Of a stretch of 64,000 nucleotides of DNA, positions 1 to 7,468 are shown in pieces. The position numbers and the translations under genes are program-made. The DNA comes from Marivivens sp. (GTDB lineage: Bacteria; Pseudomonadota; Alphaproteobacteria; Rhodobacterales; Rhodobacteraceae): the NCBI GenBank assembly GCA_024642115.1, contig JAHEBU010000007.1, positions 169,968 to 233,967 on the forward strand, written 5' to 3'. The notes below the pieces were generated by a model. The model was not told the DNA's origin. It saw only the letters and a program-made list of their open reading frames with translations, and searched no databases. How positions within the stretch are numbered: the first letter of the stretch is position 1; the number at the start of each line of letters is the position of its first letter.

Positions 1-1
1 G

Positions 2-676
2 CAGGATGCGCGGCTCACTCGGGCGATCACCCAAGGTTTGATCCAGCGCGGCCAGCGCCTTCGCGACTTGTCCCGCGCGCTGCCCAAACCCGAAAGCCTC
101 CTGCAACAGGCCCGCCAACGCCTTGATGTGGCAGGCGAACGGTTGCCCACGGCCCTGCGGGCGGCGACCCAGCGCAAGAAACTGCATCTGGCCGAGGTGA
201 CGGGGACACTCAAACCCGGTCTGCTCCGTCGGGGGCTTCAGGCCGATGCGCAAAGGCTGACCAACCTTGGCACACGGCTTGACCCCGCGCTTCGGCGCAC
301 TCTGTCTGACCGCAGGCGCGATCTGTCCCAGCAGGCCGGGCGGCTGCGCCTGACCACCCTGCGCGAGGATTTGTCCCGCCGGGTCGACCGCCTGTCCGAC
401 CTGATCCGCCGACTGACAGACCGGGCAGGCCGCGACGTGGCCGACCGGCGCACGCGGCTGACCGCTCTCGACCGGCTGCGGGTCACTTTGGGTTATCCGC
501 AAACCTTGCAGCGCGGATTTGCAGTGGTCCGGGGCGATGGCAAGGTCGTGACCACCACCCAAGCCGCCAACGCGGCCACCACTCTCGACATCGAATTCGC
601 GGACGGGCATCTGACGGTCGGCGGCAAGCCCCGCCGCCCCAAGGATACGCCCCCCGATCAGGGCAGCCTGTTCTAA
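2..676 (+). CDS. xseA: Exodeoxyribonuclease VII large subunit, C-terminal part (5' end outside window)
   Basis: The reading frame is open from base 2, so the gene begins upstream and only about 224 C-terminal residues are visible. They form the long Arg/Leu/Gln-rich helical region typical of XseA, followed by the conserved ending LQRGFAVVRGDGKVV and a short basic tail. XseA binds several XseB subunits through this helical region and degrades single-stranded DNA to oligonucleotides in the cytoplasm. The N-terminal OB fold and catalytic core are not in the window. The stop codon overlaps the stop of the convergent downstream gene by four bases. Assignment is firm for the family; nothing looks broken. 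Confidence 0.9.
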   Translation, partial: QDARLTRAITQGLIQRGQRLRDLSRALPKPESLLQQARQRLDVAGERLPTALRAATQRKKLHLAEVTGTLKPGLLRRGLQADAQRLTNLGTRLDPALRRTLSDRRRDLSQQAGRLRLTTLREDLSRRVDRLSDLIRRLTDRAGRDVADRRTRLTALDRLRVTLGYPQTLQRGFAVVRGDGKVVTTTQAANAATTLDIEFADGHLTVGGKPRRPKDTPPDQGSLF

Positions 677-1065
677 CTGGTCAGATCCGGGCCAGGGCAG
701 GTCAGCGGCTTGCCCTCCTTGGCCTCGTAGAGCACGCCGATGGTGGGATCATCGACAAAGACGGCGCGAATACCCTCTGGATCAGCGTAAAAGTCCCAAC
801 ATTGTTTGCCCGGTTCCTGTTCGTAGACAAAACAGATGTGGCCGGCTTCTTCGAACCATTGCCCGTTGTCGCAGGTCCCGTTCAGAAAGGACCAGACAAC
901 CGACCGGCCGGGGCCATAATGCTCGGCACCATAAGGGGCTTCTCCGGCCAGACCAAAGGTAAGCGTCTTGCCCTGTACATAGGCATCAAACTCGGCCGCA
1001 CTCATTGGCCCCTCGGCAAGGGCGGGGGTGGCGGATACGATCAGGGCGAAAAGACTCAGGCGCAT
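673..1065 (-). CDS. Small exported protein of unknown function
   Basis: About 130 residues. I do not recognise the family. The chosen ATG (1065) gives MRLSLFALIVSATPALAEG, a clean Sec signal peptide with an AxA cleavage site; an upstream in-frame start would bury it behind a charged extension. The mature part has four cysteines (CDNGQW, HICFVYE, KQCWDFYAD, LTCPGP), suggesting two disulfides in the periplasm, and is acidic and aromatic-rich. It ends tail-to-tail with xseA, sharing four bases. Transcription is probably independent. No catalytic motif is visible. Confidence 0.75.
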   Translation of the reverse strand: MRLSLFALIVSATPALAEGPMSAAEFDAYVQGKTLTFGLAGEAPYGAEHYGPGRSVVWSFLNGTCDNGQWFEEAGHICFVYEQEPGKQCWDFYADPEGIRAVFVDDPTIGVLYEAKEGKPLTCPGPDLTS

Positions 1066-1111
1066 GGCGACATGCTCCCACGACCGGGAGCCGGGTGCCA
1101 TCCGCCCGCAC

Positions 1112-2155
1112 TCACCTTTGGGTGAGGCCGGGCGTGCCCGCCCAGACGTCCGCGAGTGGGTCCATCACCTGGCGCCAGCGCGACGGAATTAGCGCCAGAC
1201 AGGCCATCACTGGCAACGACCGGGGCAGCATCGGCCCATCGTCAGGCAGGGACAGCGACGGATAGGGGCGGGCGGGATGGGCATGATGGTCAGAATGGCG
1301 GGGGGCATTCAGCATCAGGGCCGAAGAAAACCAGTGCGGACTGTTCCAGCTGTGACGGGCGGCGACCTGCTCGGGCTTGCCACCGGGCCCGATGGAACGG
1401 CTCAACCCGTAATGCTGCACGTAGTCCGACATCAGCAACTGCGACTGGGCAAACACAGCCAGCGCAAGATAAGCGACAAGGCCCTGCGGCCCCTCCACAC
1501 CCCACGTTCCGGTCACAAACACAACGGCCCCACCCAGATAGAGGAGGTACGGATTGCGCCACTTGCTGCGACCGATCTTGCGCAACCGCGCCCGCTCCGC
1601 CTCCAGACCATCGCGGAATGATCCCTGCCAGGCGCGCACGGCAAATCGGTAAAACCCTTCGCCCCGTCGCGCCGAACTGGGATCGGCCCGGGTCGCCACA
1701 AACCGGTGATGGACCAGCACATGGGCCGACGTGTGGTGGCCGAACAGCAGGCTGATATAAACCCACATCCCCAGATCATGCAGGCCACGGCTCCTTCGGT
1801 GGATCAGCTCATGCGCATTGGAATTGCTGACCTGTCCGAAATAGAGCCCCGCCGCCGCAAACACGGCCACCTTCTCCCACGGACCCAGCCACGCCCCCGC
1901 CAACCCCGCCACAGCCAGTATCAGCAGGGCGAAATGGGATAGAGCCAGCACGACTGACAGCCCCGTCGCCACCGGAAACTCCGTATCAGGTAGGGCCAGG
2001 GTGACGCGGGCCACCGCCTCGTCCAGCAGCAGCGCGAACACCGTCATGACCAGCACGGCCCCCAGCCCCCAGACGCCGCCCCAGACCGCTGCCGCCGCAA
2101 TCAGCGGCACCGGGATCAGCGTGGCGAACGCGAACAGGATCAGCGGGCGGGGCAT
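1112..2155 (-). CDS. AlkB-like membrane di-iron hydroxylase (alkane 1-monooxygenase family)
   Basis: 347 residues with several hydrophobic segments and the three histidine clusters of the membrane-bound AlkB/fatty-acid desaturase superfamily: HELIHRRS, HHTSAHVLVHHRF and LNAPRHSDHHAHP. These bind two irons that activate O2 in the inner membrane. The LNAPRHSDHHA cluster is close to the LQRHSDHHA signature of alkane hydroxylases, so an alkane or related hydrophobic chain is the likely substrate, but substrate is inference. The start MPRPLILFAF at 2155 begins directly in the first membrane segment and has GGA upstream; much longer in-frame extensions run into the ftsY gene and are rejected. No rubredoxin gene is adjacent. 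It diverges from ftsY. Confidence 0.8.
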   Translation of the reverse strand: MPRPLILFAFATLIPVPLIAAAAVWGGVWGLGAVLVMTVFALLLDEAVARVTLALPDTEFPVATGLSVVLALSHFALLILAVAGLAGAWLGPWEKVAVFAAAGLYFGQVSNSNAHELIHRRSRGLHDLGMWVYISLLFGHHTSAHVLVHHRFVATRADPSSARRGEGFYRFAVRAWQGSFRDGLEAERARLRKIGRSKWRNPYLLYLGGAVVFVTGTWGVEGPQGLVAYLALAVFAQSQLLMSDYVQHYGLSRSIGPGGKPEQVAARHSWNSPHWFSSALMLNAPRHSDHHAHPARPYPSLSLPDDGPMLPRSLPVMACLALIPSRWRQVMDPLADVWAGTPGLTQR

Positions 2156-2288
2156 CGGTCCTCCTTGGATTGGTGGGGCGGCATATAGCACGGGCCACGC
2201 AGGCAAACAGCCTCCCCACCCTTTCCTTGACGACAATTGCGCATTAGGTGGGGTCAACGCCATGCGACAGCAGACCACGGGAAGCCCC

Positions 2289-3422
2289 ATGTCCTTCTTC
2301 AAAAAGATGAAAGACCGCCTGTTCCGGTCCTCCGACAAGATCGACGAAGGGCTGGTCGCGATCGTCGATGCCGCAGCCGAGGCCCCGACCGCACCCTTAG
2401 CCCCCGCCCCTGAACCCGTGGTGGGCCGCACACCCGACTCTGTTCCGATCCCGCCCGCCTCAAAACCGCCCGTCGCTTCGGCGCCTACCGCACCGATCCC
2501 TTCACCCATCGCCTCAACTCCCGCGCCACCGCCCCCCGTCGAAAAACCCGGCCTTCTTGGTCGCCTGTTCAAAGGCGAACCCGAAGTCGCCCGGCGGGCG
2601 CTCGACGACGCCATGCTCGAACAACTCGAAGAGGTGCTGATTTCCGCGGATATGGGCGTCGATACCGCCCTGCGGGTGACATCGAACATGGCCGAAGGTC
2701 GGATGGGCAAACGGCTCAGCGTGGCCGAGATCAAGGGGCTGATGGCCGACGAGATCACCCGCATCATGGAGCCCGTCGCCCTGCCCATGCCGATCTATGC
2801 CAAAAAGCCGCAGGTCGTGCTGGTGGTCGGCGTCAACGGATCGGGCAAGACCACGACAATCGGCAAACTGGCCAGCCAGTTTCGCGCGGCAGGCAAATCT
2901 GTGATCATCGCCGCAGGCGACACGTTCCGCGCGGCGGCGGTTGAACAGCTTCAGGTCTGGGGACAGCGCGCGGGCGTTCCGGTGCTGACCGCCCCCGAAG
3001 GGTCTGATCCCGCCAGCCTCGCCTTTGATGCGATGGAACAGGCCCAGCGCGAGGGGGCCGACCTGTTGATGATCGACACGGCGGGTCGGCTGCAAAACCG
3101 GGCGGATCTGATGGAGGAACTCTCCAAGATCGTCCGCGTCATCCGCAAGAAAGACCCCGACGCACCGCACAATACGCTGTTGGTGCTCGATGCAACAACG
3201 GGCCAGAACGCCTTGAACCAAGTGGAAATCTTTCGCAAGATCGCCGATGTGTCCGGCCTCGTGATGACCAAACTCGACGGCACGGCCAAGGGCGGGGTGC
3301 TGGTGGCGCTGGCCGACAAATTCGGGCTGCCGATCCATGCTATCGGGGTCGGCGAACAGATCGACGACCTCGCCCCCTTCGACCCCGATGATTTCGCCCG
3401 TGCGCTGGTGGGGCTCGACTGA
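2289..3422 (+). CDS. ftsY: Signal recognition particle receptor FtsY
   Basis: 377 residues. FtsY is the SRP receptor GTPase at the inner face of the membrane; with Ffh it delivers ribosome-nascent chain complexes to SecYEG. Visible: a proline/alanine-rich acidic N-terminal region (about residues 20-95), then the N domain, then the G domain with P-loop GVNGSGKT (181-188), DTAGR (263-267) and TKLDGTAKGG (from 327). The start MSFFKKMKDRLF at 2289 is preceded by GGGAAG at good spacing; an upstream ATG at 2262 is possible but adds nothing typical. The following exported protein starts inside its stop codon (TGATG), so the two are probably co-translated. Confidence 0.97.
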   Translation: MSFFKKMKDRLFRSSDKIDEGLVAIVDAAAEAPTAPLAPAPEPVVGRTPDSVPIPPASKPPVASAPTAPIPSPIASTPAPPPPVEKPGLLGRLFKGEPEVARRALDDAMLEQLEEVLISADMGVDTALRVTSNMAEGRMGKRLSVAEIKGLMADEITRIMEPVALPMPIYAKKPQVVLVVGVNGSGKTTTIGKLASQFRAAGKSVIIAAGDTFRAAAVEQLQVWGQRAGVPVLTAPEGSDPASLAFDAMEQAQREGADLLMIDTAGRLQNRADLMEELSKIVRVIRKKDPDAPHNTLLVLDATTGQNALNQVEIFRKIADVSGLVMTKLDGTAKGGVLVALADKFGLPIHAIGVGEQIDDLAPFDPDDFARALVGLD

Positions 3423-4276
3423 TGCGGCTGGCCCTGATCCTGGCCCTGATCGGAATGCCAGCGCTGGCAGACGCGCAGATGACCACCCAGACCTGCACAA
3501 AAGGCTGGCAGACGCTGATCGACACACTCGGGTCCTTCAACAGCAACTCCGGCAACGAGAGGACCCGCCGACAGGCGGTGGCGCGGGCGATTCCCAACAC
3601 GGCGACGCCCGATGGATGGTGCCGGATGCTGGGTGCTGACCTTGGGATTGGCGGCAAACACTTCACCTCCCTTGATTGGCAGGCAGACGACCTTGACCTG
3701 TTCCTCGACGGGGACGGCTTGCCAACCGGACTTCGGCTGCGCATGGCTGGCCTGTTCTTCGACGAAGGCAGCCGCGCCCGATACGACGCGGCTGTCGCTC
3801 TGCGCCGTATCCCCGGCCAACCCGGGGTCATTATCGACACACTTGACCTGCGGGACGCGGCGGGCGCCGGGTTCAGCGGCTCTGGCCAAGTTGACGGGGG
3901 AATGGTCGATACACTCAGCATGGCCATGATGAGTGCCGCAGAGATGCGGCTCACCGACCTCAGCCTTATCGCCGATGTGACACCCGGCCTGATGTCCGAC
4001 CTCGCGGCCGGCTGGACCGCTACCGCCCTTGACGGGGCGCTGGCGGACCTGACCCCCGACCAGATCGACGATGCGAGCCGCAGCGCCGCGACTGCCTTCT
4101 TCGCGGCCCTGCCCAACGCGACCGGGCAACTCACAGCCGGGCTCCATTCCGATGCGGGTGTGGGCACTCTGGACGCCATTGTGGCCTTTTCCCATGCCAA
4201 ATCGGCACCGTTGTCTCAGGCTCTGGCGATCTACCTCGACGGCGTCACCAGCACCCTGACATGGCTCCCGCGTTGA
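3422..4276 (+). CDS. Exported protein of unknown function, translationally coupled to ftsY
   Basis: 284 residues, family not recognised. It starts in the ftsY stop codon (TGATG). The N-terminus MRLALILALIGMPALADAQ is a signal peptide ending near ALADA, so the protein should be periplasmic or lipid-free exported. There are two mature cysteines, TQTCTKGW and DGWCRML, that may pair. The central part has alternating hydrophobic and Asp-rich strands (LDLFLDGDG, GLFFDEGSRARYD) and repeated short helices near the end, but no catalytic motif. Coupling to ftsY is positional and does not prove a shared function. Confidence 0.75.
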   Translation: MRLALILALIGMPALADAQMTTQTCTKGWQTLIDTLGSFNSNSGNERTRRQAVARAIPNTATPDGWCRMLGADLGIGGKHFTSLDWQADDLDLFLDGDGLPTGLRLRMAGLFFDEGSRARYDAAVALRRIPGQPGVIIDTLDLRDAAGAGFSGSGQVDGGMVDTLSMAMMSAAEMRLTDLSLIADVTPGLMSDLAAGWTATALDGALADLTPDQIDDASRSAATAFFAALPNATGQLTAGLHSDAGVGTLDAIVAFSHAKSAPLSQALAIYLDGVTSTLTWLPR

Positions 4277-4325
4277 TCCTGCGGCGCCACTCCTCTTTTT
4301 CGGTTCACCTTGCATTAACACCTCT

Positions 4326-4373
4326 CTGGGGGAGACCCGCAGGGACGGGGGGCAGACAGCCCCCCTCGACCTC
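4326..4373. repeat. Dispersed G-rich palindromic intergenic element, copy 1
   Basis: This stretch reads gggggagacccgcagg, then a perfect hairpin GGGGGGC-AGACA-GCCCCCC (4347-4365). The same architecture (G-run, a CCGCAGG box, then the identical hairpin) recurs at about 9943-9982, also between genes. It may act as a terminator or a REP-like element. No other copy was found by eye in the window. Confidence 0.7.
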
Positions 4374-4396
4374 TCTCCAAAAGAACCTCGTGCCCC

Positions 4397-5299
4397 ATGG
4401 GTGAATGGTTCGTCTCCATTGCCGGCACGCCCGAAGGGGCGCGGCTGGCCACGGCGCTGGCACTGATGTCGGCGGTCGCGCACGCAATTTTCGGGGCGCT
4501 GCAAAAGGGGCGGCACGATCCGTGGCTGACGCGGGGGGCGATCGACGGTTGGTTGGCGATCATCTCGGCGCCGGTCTGCCTGTTCATCGTGCCCTGGCCC
4601 AACGCCGCGACGTGGGGGATCCTTGCCGGGGCGCTGGTGATCCATTTCGGCTACAAGCTCACCATGGCACTGGCCTATACCAAGGCGGCCTATACCGTCG
4701 TCTATCCAGTGGTGCGTGGGACGGGGCCGCTGGTCACGGTGGCTGCGGCATCCGTCATTTTCCACGAAAATTTCACCACGGTGCAATGGCTGGGGGTGGG
4801 GTGCCTGTCGGGGGGCATCCTGCTCTTGGCCCTGCGCAACCTCAGCGAGGAAAAGATCGACCTCCGCGCACTGAAAATCGGGCTCAGCTGGGCGCTGGCA
4901 GGCGGGGTGCTGGTGGCGATCTACACCACCTACGACGCCTGGGGGATCCGGCAATCGCCCGATCCTTTCACATTTCTCGCGTGGTTCTTCTTCATCACGG
5001 CGCTCGATTTCCCGTGGATCGCGGCGTGGCGCTGGCGACACATGGACAACGCGCCCACCCTTGGCCCGCTCATGGTGCGCGGGGTGGCGGGGGCGTTCAT
5101 CGCGTGGATCAGTTTCGGCGGAGTGATGATGGCCACCCGGCTCGACAAGGTAGGCGAGGCGGCGGTGCTGCGCGAAACCTCGACCGTCTTTGCGGCACTG
5201 ATCGGCTGGTTCATCCTCGGCGAAAAGGTCGGGCCACGGCGGGCAGCGCTCATGGGACTCATTGCGCTGGGCGCGATCATCGTGGAAATGGGAGGCTGA
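4397..5299 (+). CDS. EamA/DMT-superfamily permease
   Basis: 300 residues with about ten hydrophobic helices in two repeated halves, the usual drug/metabolite transporter layout. Conserved-type segments include GALVIHFGYKLTMALAYTKA in the first half and GEAAVLRETSTVFAALIGWF with GEKVG near the end of the second, as in EamA proteins. Substrate cannot be told; family members export amino acids, nucleosides or other small metabolites. Start ATG 4397 gives a compact N-terminus; the ribosome site is weak. It lies 11 bases upstream of yciB and the two are probably one operon. Confidence 0.88.
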   Translation: MGEWFVSIAGTPEGARLATALALMSAVAHAIFGALQKGRHDPWLTRGAIDGWLAIISAPVCLFIVPWPNAATWGILAGALVIHFGYKLTMALAYTKAAYTVVYPVVRGTGPLVTVAAASVIFHENFTTVQWLGVGCLSGGILLLALRNLSEEKIDLRALKIGLSWALAGGVLVAIYTTYDAWGIRQSPDPFTFLAWFFFITALDFPWIAAWRWRHMDNAPTLGPLMVRGVAGAFIAWISFGGVMMATRLDKVGEAAVLRETSTVFAALIGWFILGEKVGPRRAALMGLIALGAIIVEMGG

Positions 5300-5310
5300 C
5301 GGAGGACATC

Positions 5311-5922
5311 ATGACAGAGCGGCAGATCAACCCGATTCTCAAACAGGCCCTCGAACTGGGGCCGACGCTGCTGTTCTTCGTGCTGTATCTCAGGATCCGG
5401 GACACCACCTATACCTTTGGCGGGGCAGATTATTCCGGGTTCATCGTGGCGGCGATCGTGTTCATCCCGATCCTTCTGGCGGCGATGGGCGTGCTCTGGG
5501 CGTTGACGGGTAAACTCAGCCGGATGCAGATCGTGACCGCCGTCATGGTGATCGTGTTCGGCGGGCTCACGGCCTATTTCAATGACGAGCGGTTCTTCAA
5601 GATGAAGACGACCATCATCTACGGTCTCTTCGCCATGCTGCTGGGGATCGGGCTTTTGCGGGGGCAAAGCTGGTTGCAGGTCGTGATGGGCGACATGCTC
5701 CCGATGGAACGCGAAGGGTGGATGAAACTCACCCGTCGTCTGGCCCTGATGTTCGCGGCACTTGCCGTGGCGAACGAGGTGATCTGGCGCACCCAGTCCA
5801 CCGACCTCTGGGTCAAACTGGAAACCTTTGCCTTTCCGGCTGCGCTGTTCGCGTTCCTGTGGCTTCAGATCGTGGCATTGCAGAAATACCTGATCGAAGA
5901 CACTCCGCCCGACCAGAGTTAG
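5311..5922 (+). CDS. yciB: Inner membrane-spanning protein YciB (septation protein A family)
   Basis: 203 residues, five to six membrane helices. Visible family signatures are the start NPILKQALELGPTLLFF, the segment KLSRMQIVTAVMVIVFGGLT followed by FNDERFFKMKTTIIYGLFA, and ANEVIWRTQSTDLWVKLE. YciB/IspZ proteins influence envelope integrity and division; in enterobacteria they interact with cell-elongation and division proteins. A strong GGAGGA lies just before the ATG at 5311. It follows the EamA gene by 11 bases. Length agrees with the family (about 180-210). Confidence 0.93.
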   Translation: MTERQINPILKQALELGPTLLFFVLYLRIRDTTYTFGGADYSGFIVAAIVFIPILLAAMGVLWALTGKLSRMQIVTAVMVIVFGGLTAYFNDERFFKMKTTIIYGLFAMLLGIGLLRGQSWLQVVMGDMLPMEREGWMKLTRRLALMFAALAVANEVIWRTQSTDLWVKLETFAFPAALFAFLWLQIVALQKYLIEDTPPDQS

Positions 5923-5925
5923 ACC

Positions 5926-6252
5926 CTAGCGTAATTCGGTAAATCTTGGCCGCTGCCGCAGGCCCGGGCGGTGTGACCGGCCGTGGGATTCGCGCAGGAT
6001 GTCGATCTGTCGCGGGCCGAGTTTGCCCAGCACGGTCAGCGACGTCTGGCCCTGTCTATGCCAGACGACCCGGCCCGCAATCCGTTCGCCCGCAAACTCC
6101 AGCCGAACGACCGCGCCCACCGGAAACTCGGTCATCCCGTCCAGGCGCAGACCTGATTCACTGGCGTTCAGGACCATGGCCGTTGTCGTCCCTTCGGCAC
6201 CCTGAACGTTTACCATATACCGGCACGGCCAACGCATCGGCCTGTATCGCAT
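5926..6252 (-). CDS. PilZ-domain protein, probable c-di-GMP receptor
   Basis: 108 residues, a stand-alone PilZ domain. The c-di-GMP-binding signature is intact: RWPCR (residues 7-11, RxxxR) and NASESG (29-34, [D/N]x[S/A]xxG), followed by the beta-strand GAVVRLEFAGERIAGRVVWH. The ATG at 6252 is chosen because it places RxxxR at the N-terminus as in single-domain PilZ proteins; an in-frame start 39 bases upstream adds an unrelated basic stretch. Its output partner is not evident here. The only other probable c-di-GMP-linked gene in the window is the glycosyltransferase at 33498-35402. Confidence 0.88.
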   Translation of the reverse strand: MRYRPMRWPCRYMVNVQGAEGTTTAMVLNASESGLRLDGMTEFPVGAVVRLEFAGERIAGRVVWHRQGQTSLTVLGKLGPRQIDILRESHGRSHRPGLRQRPRFTELR

Positions 6253-6306
6253 CCTAGCCTCCCTCGTTCGCGGACAGACCCGCGCCGACAAAAGACCTGA
6301 TTCGGG

Positions 6307-7224
6307 TTAAGACGGAATTGCCGGGGACAGCCAGAGGGCGAGGCGGTGCCGCGCGCGCGCCCAGCGGGCCGGCATGGGGCATGTCGTCTGCCCCAGAGCG
6401 TCCCGCAACAGGCTCATCGGCACATCGACCGGACGGTGCAGCAGGGCGCGGTACAATCCCCAGACGCCGGGGCGCAAATAGCCCGACCAATGACAGATCC
6501 GGGCTGCGGGCGGGGCGATGCGGAACCCGATCCGGCGCAGCGCCGCCAGCATTGCCGGGCGATCCAGGGCCAGGTCCAGACAGCGGGGCAGCCCCGCCGA
6601 CCCCGCGCCCAACGTCACTCCCTTGAACGGCAGTGCGGCCCTGAGCAGCACGTCAAACAGCAGGTTCTCGGCCCCGCGCACGGCAAACACTTCGGCCCGG
6701 CTGCCTGCCGGTGTGTCAAGGGCGACAACAGCCTCAGCGACAAAGGCAGCGGCCGACAACAAAACCAATCGCCCCACCGCGCCCGCCGGGACCAGCGCCA
6801 GCGCCGTCAGCGCGACGCGGGCGCCCAGCGAATGGGCGAACACATGCACCGGACGGTCCGGGGCGATGCGGTGCAGGCGGGATATGACGGTGGCCAGACG
6901 AAGTCCCGACGCCTGCGCCTCGGCATAGGCGCCCCAGATCGTGCCTCTTGCCCGCCAGCCCCAGCCGATCGCCAGCCCTCGGTCCCCCGTCAGGCCCAGA
7001 CGGCGGGGCCATGACACGGCCTTCCAGCAGTCGGGGCGAGGGGTCATCGACAGGATATGGGTGTGGGGGTCAGTGTCGGGGTCGGCCGGGTCGAACCGGA
7101 ACCCGTGGATCATCACGACGATCGGTGCGTCGGGGCGCAGACCGGCCACGGCATCGGCCAGTGTCGCGTCCCTTGGCAGATCGTGATCGCTGATAGCCAA
7201 AATTGCCATGTCGCCCCACCACAT
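6307..7224 (-). CDS. Alpha/beta-hydrolase-fold protein
   Basis: 305 residues. It shows an oxyanion-type VVMIHGFRFDP strand-turn and the nucleophile elbow AHSLGARVAL with Ser132 in a GxSxG-like HSLG context. The region LIGFRIAPP and a Trp/Arg-rich C-terminus follow. These features mark an esterase/lipase-like alpha/beta hydrolase without a known substrate. The start MWWGDMAILA at 7224 has AGAGGA seven bases upstream; MAILAIS at 7209 is the alternative. It is transcribed away from metZ, whose control region lies in the gap. A duplicate of function with the hydrolase-like protein at 24369-25427 is not evident. Confidence 0.8.
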   Translation of the reverse strand: MWWGDMAILAISDHDLPRDATLADAVAGLRPDAPIVVMIHGFRFDPADPDTDPHTHILSMTPRPDCWKAVSWPRRLGLTGDRGLAIGWGWRARGTIWGAYAEAQASGLRLATVISRLHRIAPDRPVHVFAHSLGARVALTALALVPAGAVGRLVLLSAAAFVAEAVVALDTPAGSRAEVFAVRGAENLLFDVLLRAALPFKGVTLGAGSAGLPRCLDLALDRPAMLAALRRIGFRIAPPAARICHWSGYLRPGVWGLYRALLHRPVDVPMSLLRDALGQTTCPMPARWARARHRLALWLSPAIPS

Positions 7225-7306
7225 GTTGGGTCCTCTCTTGGACCAGTCCTGCAACAACCGGGTGAATTCCGCATGACGGTTGCGTGACGTTGCGCGCCCG
7301 CACCGC

Positions 7307-7335
7307 TTGACGACAGGGCAGGGCGGGGCTATCCC
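7307..7335 (+). promoter_or_regulatory. Predicted sigma-70-type promoter of metZ
   Basis: TTGACG (7307-7312), 17-base spacer, TATCCC (7330-7335). The expected transcription start, about 7342, falls immediately before the first stem of the SAM-II riboswitch, which is what such a promoter should do. Confidence 0.6.
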
Positions 7336-7342
7336 CTGTCGC

Positions 7343-7398
7343 CGTGGCGATTTGTTACCGGATTGCGGGCCACGTTAAACATGCCGCTAAAGAGGGTA
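7343..7398 (+). promoter_or_regulatory. SAM-II riboswitch (metA-type leader) controlling metZ
   Basis: The sequence has the SAM-II H-type pseudoknot layout: stem P1 CGTGGC (7343-7348) pairs with GCCACG (7369-7374); the loop carries GATTTGTTACCGGATTG, and downstream comes GTTAAACATGCCGCTAAAGA followed by GGGT, matching the conserved SAM-II core GATTT..ACCG.ATTG and GCTAAA.AGGG. SAM-II elements bind S-adenosylmethionine and sit before methionine-synthesis genes of alphaproteobacteria. A terminator hairpin follows at 7409, and metZ comes next. This suggests transcription attenuation when SAM is plentiful. Confidence 0.92.
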
Positions 7399-7408
7399 GG
7401 GTGCGCAG

Positions 7409-7441
7409 CCCCGATACCTTTTCCCGGTGTCGGGGTTTTTT
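7409..7441 (+). terminator. Intrinsic terminator in the metZ leader
   Basis: A ten-base-pair stem CCCCGATACC / GGTGTCGGGG (7409-7418 with 7426-7435, one G-U pair) with a seven-base loop is followed by six T (7436-7441). It lies between the SAM-II aptamer and the metZ ribosome site, so it is the likely off-switch. The terminator stem does not overlap P1; the pseudoknot end GGGTAGGG could instead influence folding of the upstream strand. Confidence 0.85.
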
Positions 7442-7468
7442 ATTGGGCCAAGGGGCCAGAGGACGACG

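Noticed and set aside
2951..5041. A 696-residue minus-strand open frame across ftsY, the exported protein and the EamA gene
   Set aside because: Arg/Pro/Gly-rich shadow of GC-rich genes on the plus strand, no recognisable domains.
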